DNA of 64,000 nt from Pseudooceanicola batsensis HTCC2597 (lineage in GTDB: Bacteria; Pseudomonadota; Alphaproteobacteria; Rhodobacterales; Rhodobacteraceae), in the NCBI RefSeq assembly GCF_000152725.1, contig NZ_CH724131.1, positions 1,891,739 to 1,955,738 on the forward strand, read 5' to 3'. The stretch's first letter is position 1; every line of letters begins with the position of its first letter. Shown here piece by piece: positions 47,873 to 58,452 of this stretch. The notes below the pieces were generated by a model. It searched no databases. It saw only the letters and a program-made list of their open reading frames with translations, and had not been told where the DNA came from. A program made the position numbers and the translations under genes.

Positions 47873-49246
47873 ATGACCATCTCCTTTCACCTGAACGGAG
47901 AACGCGTGGATCTCCCCCCCGGGACCGCGCCGACGACGACATTGCTGGACTGGCTGCGCGAGACGCGCGGCCTGACCGGAACCAAGGAAGGCTGCAACGA
48001 AGGCGACTGCGGGGCCTGCACGGTGATGATCACCGACCCGGGCGGCGCGGACCGCGTCAAGGCGCTGAACGCCTGCATCCTGTTCCTGCCGCAGCTGCAC
48101 GGGAAATCCGTGCGCACGGTCGAGGGCATGGCCGGTCCTGACGGCCGCCTCCACCCGGTGCAGCAGGCTATGATCGACCATCACGGAAGCCAGTGCGGCT
48201 TCTGCACCCCGGGTTTCATCGCCTCGATGGTGGCCGGCCACCTGCGCGGCGAAACCGATCACGACGACATCCTCGCCGGGAACCTCTGCCGCTGCACGGG
48301 CTATGCGCCGATCGTGCGGGCGGCGCGGGCGGTCGAGGGCGCGGAGGTCCCGGACTGGATCCGGGACCCCGACCCACGGGTCGACCCGATCGCCATGGCG
48401 CCCGAGACCGCGGATGAACTGGCCGAATGGTACGCCGCCCATCCCGACGCCACCCTGATCGGCGGTGCCACGGATGTGGGTCTCTGGGTGACGAAACAGC
48501 TGCGCCGACTGGACGAGGTGGCGTTCCTGGGGCGCTGCCGGGATCTGCGGAGGATCGACACCTCCGATCCCGAGACCATCCGCGTCGGCGCGGCCGTCAC
48601 CATGGCGGAGCTCCTGCCGGTTCTGCAGACGCACTATCCCTCCTATGCCGCGATGGTCCGCCGCTACGGCTCGGAACAGGTGCGGCAGGCGGCCACCATC
48701 GGTGGCAATATCGCCAACGGCTCGCCGATCGGGGATAATCCGCCAGCGCTGATCGCCCTCGGCGCGACGCTGCACCTCCGCAGGAGCGGCGACCGGCGGG
48801 CCATCCCGCTTGAGGACTTCTTCCTCGAATACGGCCGGCAGGACCGCGCGCCCGGCGAATTCGTCGAAGCGGTGAGCTTTCCGAAGGCCGCGCAGCGTCT
48901 GGCCTGCTACAAGCTCTCGAAGCGCTTCGATCAGGACATCTCGGCGGTGCTGGGCTGCTTCAACCTGACGGTCGAGCACGGCACGGTCACGCAGGCGCGC
49001 ATCGCCTTCGGCGGCATGGCGGGGATTCCCAAACGCGCCACGGCCGTCGAGACCGCGCTGATCGGCCAACCCTGGGACGCCGGGGCGCCCGACCGGGCGG
49101 CCGAGGCCTTCGCGCAGGATTTCGCGCCCATGTCGGACATGCGCGCCTCGGCCGGCTACAGGCTGACGGCCGCCCGCAACATGCTGCGCCGCTACTGGGC
49201 CGAGGGCACGGGAACGGCGACGAACGTCCGCGAGGTCGCACCATGA
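47873..49246 (+). CDS. xdhA: Xanthine dehydrogenase small subunit (2Fe-2S and FAD)
   Basis: Electron-transfer subunit of xanthine dehydrogenase, 457 residues. The plant-type 2Fe-2S site is CNEGDCGAC, the second is CGFCTPG with CRCTGY, and the FAD domain has [11 protein letters not shown] and [19 protein letters not shown]. The ATG at 47873 gives [14 protein letters not shown] lies upstream. It overlaps xdhB by four bases (ATGA). Purine catabolism: hypoxanthine and xanthine to urate. Confidence 0.96.
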   Translation: MTISFHLNGERVDLPPGTAPTTTLLDWLRETRGLTGTKEGCNEGDCGACTVMITDPGGADRVKALNACILFLPQLHGKSVRTVEGMAGPDGRLHPVQQAMIDHHGSQCGFCTPGFIASMVAGHLRGETDHDDILAGNLCRCTGYAPIVRAARAVEGAEVPDWIRDPDPRVDPIAMAPETADELAEWYAAHPDATLIGGATDVGLWVTKQLRRLDEVAFLGRCRDLRRIDTSDPETIRVGAAVTMAELLPVLQTHYPSYAAMVRRYGSEQVRQAATIGGNIANGSPIGDNPPALIALGATLHLRRSGDRRAIPLEDFFLEYGRQDRAPGEFVEAVSFPKAAQRLACYKLSKRFDQDISAVLGCFNLTVEHGTVTQARIAFGGMAGIPKRATAVETALIGQPWDAGAPDRAAEAFAQDFAPMSDMRASAGYRLTAARNMLRRYWAEGTGTATNVREVAP

Positions 49247-51666
49247 CCACCGGCAAGCCGCTTCCCCACGACGCCGCCACACTGCATGTGACGGGCGCCG
49301 CGCGTTATGTCGACGATATTCCCGCCCCCGCCGGCACGCTCAGCCTGGGGTTCGGTCAATCCCCCGTGGCTCGCGGCGTCCTGAAGGGCATGGATCTCTC
49401 GGAGGTCCGCGCCGCGCCCGGCGTGGTGGCCGTGCTGACGGCTGCCGATCTGCCCTTTGCCAACGACGTCTCGCCCTCGAACCACGACGAGCCCCTGCTG
49501 GCGACAGATCGGGTCCACTACGTCGGGCAGCCGCTTTTCCTCGTGATCGCGACCAGCCACCTCGCCGCGCGCCGGGCGGCGCGGCTGGGATGGGCCGACA
49601 TCGACGAGGAAACGCCGATCCTGACGGTGGACGAGGCGCTCGCCGGCGACAGCCGGTTCGAGGGCGGGCCGGTGATCTGGAGCAAGGGCGACGCGGAGAT
49701 GGCCATCTCGGGCGCGTCGCACGTGATCGAGGGTCGGATGGAGGTCGGCGGGCAGGAGCATTTCTACCTCGAGGGTCAGGCCGCCCTCGCGCTGCCGCAG
49801 GACGGCGGCGAGATGGTGGTGCAGTCCTCGACCCAGCATCCGACCGAGATCCAGCACAAGGTGGCCGAGGCGCTCGGCCTGCCGATGCACGGCGTCCGGA
49901 TCGAGACCCGCCGCATGGGCGGCGGCTTCGGCGGCAAGGAGAGCCAGGGCAATGCGCTGGCCGTGGCCTGCGCGGTGGCCGCCCGGGCGACGGGCCGCCC
50001 CTGCCGGATGCGCTATGACCGCGACGACGACATGGTGATCACCGGCAAGCGCCACGACCTGCGGATCGAGTATCGCGCCGGCGTGTCCGAGGACGGCCGG
50101 ATCATGGGCGTCGAGTTCCGGCACCTGATCCGCTGCGGCTGGAGCCAGGATCTCTCCCTGCCGGTCGCGGATCGCGCCATGCTGCATGCCGACAATGCCT
50201 ATCTGCTGGATCACGTGCGGATCGAGAGCCACCGGCTGAAGACCAACACCGCTTCGGCCACGGCCTTTCGCGGGTTCGGCGGGCCGCAGGGGATGGTGGG
50301 GATCGAGCGCGTGATGGACCACGCCGCCCATCTGCTGGGTCGCGACCCGCTGGAGGTGCGGCGGACGAACTATTACGCCGATGCGCCGGCCGCGGGGGCG
50401 GAGGGGGGGCTGTCTGCCCCCCGCCGCCTGGCGGCGGCCCCCCCCGAGGATATTTCGACCAAGAAGAACGTGGATTTGGCATCGCGGGGCGCGCCGCCGG
50501 ACGATGACCGCGTCCCGGTCGAGGCCGGCAGCGGCCAGACCACGCCCTACGGCATGCCGGTGGAGGATTTCATCCTGAACGGCATGACCGACAGGCTGGC
50601 CGAGCGATGCGGATACGCGGCGCGGCGGGCCGCGATCTGCCGGTGGAACGCGGACCAGCCGGTTCTCAGGCGCGGCATCGCGCTGACGCCGGTCAAGTTC
50701 GGCATCTCCTTCACGCTCAGCCATCTCAACCAGGCGGGGGCCCTGGTCCATGTCTACCAGGACGGCTCGGTCCAGGTGAACCACGGCGGCACCGAGATGG
50801 GCCAGGGTCTTTACCAGAAGGTGGCGCAGGTGGCGGCGGCCGGGTTCGGCGTGCCGATGGAGGCGATCAAGGTCACGGCGACGGACACCGGCAAGGTGCC
50901 CAATACCTCGGCCACGGCCGCCTCGTCCGGCTCGGATCTGAACGGCATGGCGGTCAAGGCCGCCTGCGACACGATCCGCGGCCGGATGGCCGACTGCCTG
51001 GCCGCGCTGCACCAGCTGCCCGCCGCCGAGGTGGTCTTTGCCGATGGCGAGGTGCGGGTCGGGCAGGACAGGATGAGTTTCGCCCGCGCCGCGCAAATGA
51101 CCTACGAGAACCGGGTCAGCCTCTCCGCCACCGGGTATTACCGGACGCCGGGCCTCGCCTGGGACCGACTGCGGGGCGTCGGCAAGCCGTTCTTCTATTT
51201 CGCCCACGGCGCCGCCTGTACCGAGGTGGTCATCGACACCCTCACCGGCGAATATCGCCTGCTGCGCACCGACATCCTGCACGACGTCGGACGATCCTTG
51301 AACCCGGCGCTCGACATCGGCCAGATCGAGGGCGGCTTCGTGCAGGGCGCGGGCTGGCTCACCACCGAGGAACTGGTCTGGGACGACAGGGGCCGGCTGC
51401 GCACCCATGCCCCCTCGACCTACAAGATCCCCGCCTGCGGCGATCGGCCCGACGTCTTCAACGTCGCGCTCTGGGACGGGGAGAACGCCGCCGAGACCAT
51501 CTATCGCTCGAAAGCGGTCGGCGAGCCGCCGTTCATGCTGGGCATATCGGCGCTGATGGCCCTGTCGGACGCCGTCGCGGCCTGCGGGCCGGGCTATCCG
51601 GCGCTCGACGCACCGGCGACGCCGGAACGGGTGCTGGCGGCGGTGGAGAGGGTCCGCGATGCTTGA
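49243..51666 (+). CDS. xdhB: Xanthine dehydrogenase molybdopterin-binding subunit
   Basis: The catalytic Mo subunit, 807 residues. The N-terminal part starts [15 protein letters not shown]; Mo-pterin motifs include [18 protein letters not shown] and [13 protein letters not shown], with the active-site Glu in the C-terminal ...[15 protein letters not shown]. Relatives are about 775 residues in my memory. The excess falls at residues about 386-410, where a Rhodobacteraceae-type repeat lies in frame ([20 protein letters not shown]). XdhC overlaps the end by eight bases. Confidence 0.95.
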   Translation: MTTGKPLPHDAATLHVTGAARYVDDIPAPAGTLSLGFGQSPVARGVLKGMDLSEVRAAPGVVAVLTAADLPFANDVSPSNHDEPLLATDRVHYVGQPLFLVIATSHLAARRAARLGWADIDEETPILTVDEALAGDSRFEGGPVIWSKGDAEMAISGASHVIEGRMEVGGQEHFYLEGQAALALPQDGGEMVVQSSTQHPTEIQHKVAEALGLPMHGVRIETRRMGGGFGGKESQGNALAVACAVAARATGRPCRMRYDRDDDMVITGKRHDLRIEYRAGVSEDGRIMGVEFRHLIRCGWSQDLSLPVADRAMLHADNAYLLDHVRIESHRLKTNTASATAFRGFGGPQGMVGIERVMDHAAHLLGRDPLEVRRTNYYADAPAAGAEGGLSAPRRLAAAPPEDISTKKNVDLASRGAPPDDDRVPVEAGSGQTTPYGMPVEDFILNGMTDRLAERCGYAARRAAICRWNADQPVLRRGIALTPVKFGISFTLSHLNQAGALVHVYQDGSVQVNHGGTEMGQGLYQKVAQVAAAGFGVPMEAIKVTATDTGKVPNTSATAASSGSDLNGMAVKAACDTIRGRMADCLAALHQLPAAEVVFADGEVRVGQDRMSFARAAQMTYENRVSLSATGYYRTPGLAWDRLRGVGKPFFYFAHGAACTEVVIDTLTGEYRLLRTDILHDVGRSLNPALDIGQIEGGFVQGAGWLTTEELVWDDRGRLRTHAPSTYKIPACGDRPDVFNVALWDGENAAETIYRSKAVGEPPFMLGISALMALSDAVAACGPGYPALDAPATPERVLAAVERVRDA
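50402..50468 (+). repeat. Interspersed repeat, copy C, inside xdhB reading frame
   Basis: GGGGGGCTGTCTGCCC, a GC hairpin, CCCCCGAGGATATTTCG, then ACCAAGAAGAAC. This is a variant of the same element as copies A, B and D, but within xdhB and in frame. It encodes about 22 residues with no counterpart in other XdhB. Confidence 0.6.
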
Positions 51667-52584
51667 CCTCGAGGCCCTGCAAGCGGCGCTTGAGCGTCAC
51701 GGCCCCGTGACCCGGGTCGTCATCGCCGAGACCCGCGGCTCCGCCCCGCGCGGCGCGGGGACGGAGATGCTGGTGGCCGAGGGCGGCCTGGTCTCGGGGA
51801 CCATCGGGGGCGGCGCGCTGGAATACCAGGCGATCGAGGCCGCGCGCCGCCTCGCGGCGCCCCGGGTGGACCGGCAGGCGCTCGGGCCCGACCTCGGCCA
51901 ATGCTGCGGCGGGGCGGTGACGCTGGTCTTCGACCGGTACGAGACCCTCCCCCAGGTCGAGAACAGCGCGGTTCTGCGCCGGATCGACGGGCCCGCCGAT
52001 CCGACACTGGCGGTGCGGCGCGCCTGGGCCGGCGCCCGCAACGGCGCCCGGCCGCCGCGCACGGAACTGGTCGACGGCTGGCTGATCGAGCCGGTGGCGC
52101 ACGCCCGCGTGCCCCTCTGGGTCTGGGGGGCCGGCCATGTCGGGCGCGCCATCGTCACCACCCTGGCGCCCCTGCCCCGCTTTGCGGTGACCTGGATCGA
52201 CACTGCCGCCGAACGGTTCCCGGCCGAGGTGCCGCCGGGCGTCACGACGGTACCGGCCGCCAGACCCGAGCGGCTGGCGGTCCATGCGCCGAAAGACGCC
52301 GTGCACCTGATCCTGACCTATTCCCACGCGCTGGACCTGGCGATCTGCGACGCCCTCCTGCGGCGCGGCTGCGCCAGTGCCGGGCTGATCGGTTCGGAAA
52401 GCAAATGGGCGCGTTTCCGGTCGCGCCTTTCCGCCATGGGCCATGCAACTGCCCGGATCGACGGCATAACCTGCCCGATCGGCGACCCGGCCCTCGGCAA
52501 ACATCCGCAGGAGATTGCGGTCGGCGTGGCGGCGCGGTTACTAAGGGACGCGGCGCGCCAAGACGCCGAGAGGGACATGACAGG

Positions 52585-52588
<4 letters not shown>
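51659..52588 (+). CDS. xdhC: Xanthine dehydrogenase accessory protein
   Basis: Binds and delivers sulfurated molybdenum cofactor to XdhB. 309 residues. The N-terminal VVIAETRGSAPRGAGTEMLV and the GTIGGGALEYQ segment and the C-terminal GLIGSESKWARFRSRL are family features. It starts inside the end of xdhB (8-base overlap) and its stop overlaps the GTG of the next ABC ATPase, so the whole xdhABC-transporter block is translated as a unit. Confidence 0.93.
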
Positions 52589-54102
<1,514 letters not shown>

Positions 54103-54142
54103 CGCCACGCCCCGGCTTCTGCGACGGCGGACCGGTCCCGAC

Positions 54143-54176
54143 GCCTCCGGCGGGGATATTTCCGTCAAGGTGAAAG
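54143..54176. repeat. Interspersed repeat, copy D
   Basis: GCCTCCGGCGGGGATATTT followed by CCGTCAAGGTGAAAG. It is the inverse of copies A and B. It lies in the 108-base space between the ABC ATPase and the first permease. Confidence 0.65.
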
Positions 54177-54210
54177 AGGGGGGCGCGCCCCGCACGGAAG
54201 GGAGGCGCCC

Positions 54211-55293
54211 GTGGTGACGCTCGAGAAGCGGCCGCAGCCCAGCCGGATCGTCGCCTGGTCGACGCCGTTCATGGCGGTGCTGGCGACGATGATCGCGGGG
54301 GGGCTGCTCTTCGCCGCGCTCGGTGAGGATCCTCTGGTCGCGATCCGCACGATCTTCTGGGATCCGCTCTTCGGTCAGCACGCCTTCTTCTACCGGCCGC
54401 AGCTGCTGGTGAAGGGGGCGCCTCTGATCCTGATCGCCATCGGCCTCAGCCTCGGCTTCCGGGCCGGCATCTGGAACATCGGCGCCGAGGGACAGTACAT
54501 CCTGGGCGCGATCTGCGGGGCGGGCATGGGTCTGGCCTTCTACCCGGCGGAGGGGTGGTTCATCTTTCCGCTGATGGTCATGGCCGGGGCCCTCGGCGGG
54601 CTGGTCTGGGCCATGATCCCGGGCCTGCTCAAGGTCCGCTTCGGCACCAACGAGATCCTCGTCTCGCTGATGCTGGTCTATGTGGCCGAGCAGCTTCTGG
54701 CCTCGATGTCGCTCGGCCTGCTGAAGAACCCGCAAGGCTTCGGCTTTCCCGGCTCGCGCAATCTGCAGCAGTACCCCTCGGCCCACAATGCCGAACTGAT
54801 CGCGGGGACCGGGATGCACTGGGGCGTGGCCGCGGCCCTGATCGCGGTCATCTTCGCCTATGTCCTGCTGACGCGGCACCAGCTGGGCTATCACATCCGC
54901 CTGACCGGCGAGGCGCCGCGCGCGGCGAAGTTCGCCGGTATCGCCCCCGCGCGGCTGGTGCTGTTCTGCCTCGGCATCTCGGGCGCATTCGCCGGGCTGG
55001 CGGGCATGTTCGAGGTCTCGGGCCCGGCCGGCCAGGTTTCGATCGACTTCAACACCGGCTATGGCTTCACGGCGATCATCGTGGCCTTTCTCGGCCGGCT
55101 CCACCCTGTCGGCATCCTGCTGGCCGGGCTGCTCATGGCGCTGACCTACATCGGCGGCGAGATTGCGCAATCCAGTCTCGGCCTGCCCGCCGCTGCGATC
55201 CAGATGTTCCAGGGCATGCTGCTCTTCTTCCTGCTGGCGGTGGACGTGCTGACCTCGTACCGGCTGCGCTTCGGCAAAAGGGAGGCCGCGTGA
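54211..55293 (+). CDS. ABC importer permease, BMP family (1)
   Basis: A 360-residue membrane protein with about ten segments, of the RbsC/YufP family. The ABC-facing loop is near GIAPARLVLFCLGISGAFAG, and the conserved GAEGQYILGAI-type motif is present. GTG at 54211 follows GGGAGG; a second GTG follows immediately. It forms a pair with the next permease, whose ATG overlaps its stop (TGATG). Confidence 0.92.
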   Translation: MVTLEKRPQPSRIVAWSTPFMAVLATMIAGGLLFAALGEDPLVAIRTIFWDPLFGQHAFFYRPQLLVKGAPLILIAIGLSLGFRAGIWNIGAEGQYILGAICGAGMGLAFYPAEGWFIFPLMVMAGALGGLVWAMIPGLLKVRFGTNEILVSLMLVYVAEQLLASMSLGLLKNPQGFGFPGSRNLQQYPSAHNAELIAGTGMHWGVAAALIAVIFAYVLLTRHQLGYHIRLTGEAPRAAKFAGIAPARLVLFCLGISGAFAGLAGMFEVSGPAGQVSIDFNTGYGFTAIIVAFLGRLHPVGILLAGLLMALTYIGGEIAQSSLGLPAAAIQMFQGMLLFFLLAVDVLTSYRLRFGKREAA

Positions 55294-56213
55294 TGGACTT
55301 GTCCTCGATCGATCCGGTCCTGCTGATCGCCTCGCTCATGGTGGCGGCGACGGCAGTCATGATCGCCGCCATAGGCGAGCTGATCGCCGAACGCGCAGGC
55401 GTGCTGAACCTCGGCGTCGAGGGGATGATGATCACCGGCGCCATCTGCGGCTTTGCCATGGCCGTGCAGACCGGATCGCCGACCATCGGCTTTCTGGCGG
55501 CGGCGGCGGGGGGCGCGCTGCTCTCGCTGCTCTTCGCCTTCCTGACGCAGGTCGCCCTGGCCAATCAGGTGGCCAGCGGGCTTGCGCTGACACTCTTCGG
55601 CCTGGGCCTGTCGTCCCTGCTCGGGCAGGACTACCAGGGGATCAAGCCGCCCTCGACCCCGCGCATCGACATTCCCGTACTGACCGACCTGCCGGCGGTC
55701 GGGCGCATCGTCTTCGGTCATGACCTGATGGTCTATTTCGGCCTGGCGCTGGTCGCCGCGACCTGGGCCTTCCTGAAATACACCCGCGCCGGGCTTGTCC
55801 TGCGCTCCGTGGGCGAGAACCACGACGCGGCGCATGCCCTGGGCTACAAGGTCGTCCGCATCCGCGTCATGGCCATCGCCTTCGGCGGCGCCTGCGCCGG
55901 GCTGGGCGGCGCCTACATCAGCCTGGTGCGCGTGCCGCAATGGACCGAGGGAATGACCGCCGGGATCGGCTGGATCGCCCTCGCCCTCGTGGTCTTCGCC
56001 TCGTGGAAGCCCTGGCGCGTCCTGCTCGGCGCCTACCTGTTCGGCGGCGTAACGGTTCTGCAGCTCAACCTTCAGGCGGCCGGCATCGCGATCCCGGTCG
56101 AGTACCTGTCGATGTCGCCCTACATCATCACCATCGTCGTGCTGGTCATCATGTCCGCCGACAAGTCCCGCGCTCCGGCGTCCCTGGGTCGCATCTTCCA
56201 CGCGACGCACTAG
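55293..56213 (+). CDS. ABC importer permease, BMP family (2)
   Basis: A 306-residue inner-membrane protein with about eight segments. The hallmark ERAGVLNLGVEGMMITGA and SVGENHDAAHALGYKV (the loop that meets the ATPase) are present. It completes the heterodimeric permease. The substrate-binding protein follows 41 bases later. Confidence 0.93.
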   Translation: MDLSSIDPVLLIASLMVAATAVMIAAIGELIAERAGVLNLGVEGMMITGAICGFAMAVQTGSPTIGFLAAAAGGALLSLLFAFLTQVALANQVASGLALTLFGLGLSSLLGQDYQGIKPPSTPRIDIPVLTDLPAVGRIVFGHDLMVYFGLALVAATWAFLKYTRAGLVLRSVGENHDAAHALGYKVVRIRVMAIAFGGACAGLGGAYISLVRVPQWTEGMTAGIGWIALALVVFASWKPWRVLLGAYLFGGVTVLQLNLQAAGIAIPVEYLSMSPYIITIVVLVIMSADKSRAPASLGRIFHATH

Positions 56214-56254
56214 ACCGGCCCACCACTCCAAAAGAAGAACTGAAAGGGAAAACC

Positions 56255-57340
56255 ATGAAACTTACCAAACGCGCATTGATGACAGGGGCAGCCCTCGCCG
56301 TCGGCCTCGCCGCGACAGGCGTCGCCGCGCAGGACGACGTGACCAAGGTCGGCTTCGTCTACGTCGGCCCCGTCGGCGACGGCGGCTGGACCTATGAACA
56401 CGACCAGGCCCGCCAGAAGGTCGAGGAACATTTCGGCGACAAGGTCGAAACCGTCTACGTCGAGAGCGTGCCCGAAGGGCCAGACTCGGAACGGGTGATG
56501 ACGCAGATGGCCCTGGACGGCGCCGACCTGATCTTCACCACCTCCTTCGGGTACATGGACCCGACGATCAACGTGGCCAAGAAGTTCCCGGACGTGAAGT
56601 TCGAACACGCCACCGGATACAAGACCGCCGACAACGTGTCGGTCTATTCCGCCCGCTTCTACGAAGGGCGCGCCGTGCAGGGCACGATCGCGGGCCACAT
56701 GACGGAAAGCAACGTCATCGGCTACATCGGGTCCTACCCGATCCCCGAGGTGATCCGCGGCATCAACGCGGCCTATATCCACGCCAAGAAGGTCAATCCG
56801 GACGTCGAATTCAAGATCGTCTGGGCCTTTACCTGGATCGACCCGGCGAAAGAGGCCGACGCGGCGAAGGTGCTGATCGAACAGGGCGCCGACGTGATCC
56901 TGCAGCACACCGACTCCACCGCGCCGCTGGCCGCCGCGCAGGAGGCCGGCGGCATCATCGGCTTCGGACAGGCCTCGGACATGGCCGAATACAAGCCGTC
57001 GCCGCGCGTCTCGTCCATCATCGACAACTGGGCCCCCTACTACATCGACCGCGTCCAGGCGGTGATGGACGGCACCTGGGAGAGCAAGAACACCTGGGAC
57101 GGCATCGCGCCGGGCATGGTCGAGATCGGCGAGATCACGGATGCCGTGCCCGAGGAGGTGAAGGCCGAGGCGCTCGCCCTGAAGGAGAGCATCGCCAGCG
57201 GCGAGTACCACCCTTTCACCGGTCCGCTGAAGAAACAGGACGGCTCCGACTGGCTCGCCGAAGGCGAGACCGCGGACGACGGTACGCTGGCCGGGATGAA
57301 TTTCTACGTCGAGGGGATCCAGGGCGAAATTCCCCAGTAA
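56255..57340 (+). CDS. BMP-family substrate-binding protein
   Basis: A 361-residue periplasmic protein. The signal peptide is MKLTKRALMTGAALAVGLAATGVAAQ. The mature part has VGFVYVGPVGDGGWTYEHDQAR, the BMP signature, and DLIFTTSFGYMDPTINVA, with GYIGSYPIPEVIRGINA later. The ATG has AAAGGGA upstream. It is the last gene of xdhABC-ATPase-permeases, so its ligand is likely a purine nucleoside or base; this is inference from context. Confidence 0.93.
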   Translation: MKLTKRALMTGAALAVGLAATGVAAQDDVTKVGFVYVGPVGDGGWTYEHDQARQKVEEHFGDKVETVYVESVPEGPDSERVMTQMALDGADLIFTTSFGYMDPTINVAKKFPDVKFEHATGYKTADNVSVYSARFYEGRAVQGTIAGHMTESNVIGYIGSYPIPEVIRGINAAYIHAKKVNPDVEFKIVWAFTWIDPAKEADAAKVLIEQGADVILQHTDSTAPLAAAQEAGGIIGFGQASDMAEYKPSPRVSSIIDNWAPYYIDRVQAVMDGTWESKNTWDGIAPGMVEIGEITDAVPEEVKAEALALKESIASGEYHPFTGPLKKQDGSDWLAEGETADDGTLAGMNFYVEGIQGEIPQ

Positions 57341-57598
57341 TCCGCAACGGCGCATGCTGAACCAAGGGGACCGTGTCCGCAGGTCGGGCGCGGTCCTCTC
57401 ACGTCTGTAACGCGCGTCTCCGGCACCCGGTTCCATGACCACCGAAGCGAACCGGCAATTTTCGGCCGCCCCTTAATCCATTTGAATTTGTAGCGCATTT
57501 TGCCTTTTCCTCCGGCCGCTCAGCCATAAGTCCCGATGCAGAGGGGCGATTTGCGCCCCCGAAAGCTCACGAGAGCCCATAAGGAGGGGCATGTTCAC

Positions 57599-58297
57599 AT
57601 GATGAGATTCAGGACTTTCACCGTTGCCACGGCCGTCGGTCTGACGGCGATGGCGACAGCAGCCGGCGCGGCGACGATGACGCTGGACGATTTCGACACC
57701 GACATCGCGTCCGGACCGGTCTCCTCGTTCGACAACATTCCCGCGACGATCGAAGATTCCGCCCCGTCGGCAATCGGCAACTTCCGCGAGATTACCGTTG
57801 TGGGCGACAGCGGTGTTCCCGACGCCGCCCGCGCCGCCGTCGATGATGGCGAACTGACCTTCAGCAACGACGCCGGCGTTCAGGGCCGGGTCGATGTGAT
57901 CTATGACGGCGAAGGCGATTCCGGCCTCGGCGGCGTCGACCTGACCATGGGCGGCACCGACGGCTTCTTCGCCTTCGACCTGACGACCGACGTGTCGATT
58001 GGATACCAGGTCTCGGTCATGGATACGTTCGGTGACAGCGGGTCCTCCCCGCTGACGGCGTCCGGCAGCTTCGTGTCGGATGAGACGGTCCTCATTTCCT
58101 TCGCGGAATTCGCCGGCGTCGACCTTACTTCGGCCGACTCGGTGACGCTGTCGCTCGTCGACACTTCGACGGACTTCGCAGCTGACGTGACCGTCGACAA
58201 CTTCCGCACCACTTCGGCCATTCCCCTTCCGGCGTCGGCCCTGCTGATGCTGGGTGGCCTCGGTGCGTTCGGATTTGCGCGCAAGCGCCGCGGGTAA
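57599..58297 (+). CDS. VPLPA-CTERM sorting-domain protein
   Basis: A 232-residue exported protein: a signal peptide (MMRFRTFTVATAVGLTAMATAAGA), a beta-rich Asp/Ser/Thr body, and the tail IPLPASALLMLGGLGAFGFARKRRG. The last is the PEP-CTERM VPLPA type, as in the protein at 2793-3407. AAGGAGG (57581-57587) lies 11 bases before the ATG at 57599. A mini-frame of three codons (ATG TTC ACA TGA) lies between and ends across the ATG. Two short hairpins lie upstream in the leader. A strong terminator follows. Confidence 0.87.
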   Translation: MMRFRTFTVATAVGLTAMATAAGAATMTLDDFDTDIASGPVSSFDNIPATIEDSAPSAIGNFREITVVGDSGVPDAARAAVDDGELTFSNDAGVQGRVDVIYDGEGDSGLGGVDLTMGGTDGFFAFDLTTDVSIGYQVSVMDTFGDSGSSPLTASGSFVSDETVLISFAEFAGVDLTSADSVTLSLVDTSTDFAADVTVDNFRTTSAIPLPASALLMLGGLGAFGFARKRRG

Positions 58298-58342
58298 GAC
58301 AAGCGCCGCGAACCAAAAAACCATTTTCCCATGACCAAACTG

Positions 58343-58374
58343 TGGGGCGCGTTCCGACGCGCCCCATTTTTCTT
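58343..58374 (+). terminator. Intrinsic terminator of the VPLPA-CTERM gene
   Basis: GGGGCGCG (58344-58351) pairs with CGCGCCCC (58358-58365) around a six-base loop, followed by ATTTTTCTT. It lies about 45 bases after the stop. Confidence 0.85.
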
Positions 58375-58383
58375 GCGCGGACC

Positions 58384-58452
58384 GAAGACGCATGCCCTCG
58401 GATCAGGAAGACGCATGCCTTCGGATCAGGAAGACGCATGCCTTCGGATCAG
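58384..58452. repeat. Three tandem copies of a 23-bp unit
   Basis: The unit reads GAAGACGCATGCC, C or T, then TCGGATCAG. Copies are 58384-58406, 58407-58429 and 58430-58452, with only one differing base. The third ends across the stop codon of the ABC exporter gene on the minus strand. Confidence 0.9.

Noticed and set aside
57369..57401. Terminator after the BMP-binding protein gene
   Set aside because: The GGACCG/CGGTCC stem has a long loop and no T tract; too weak to call.
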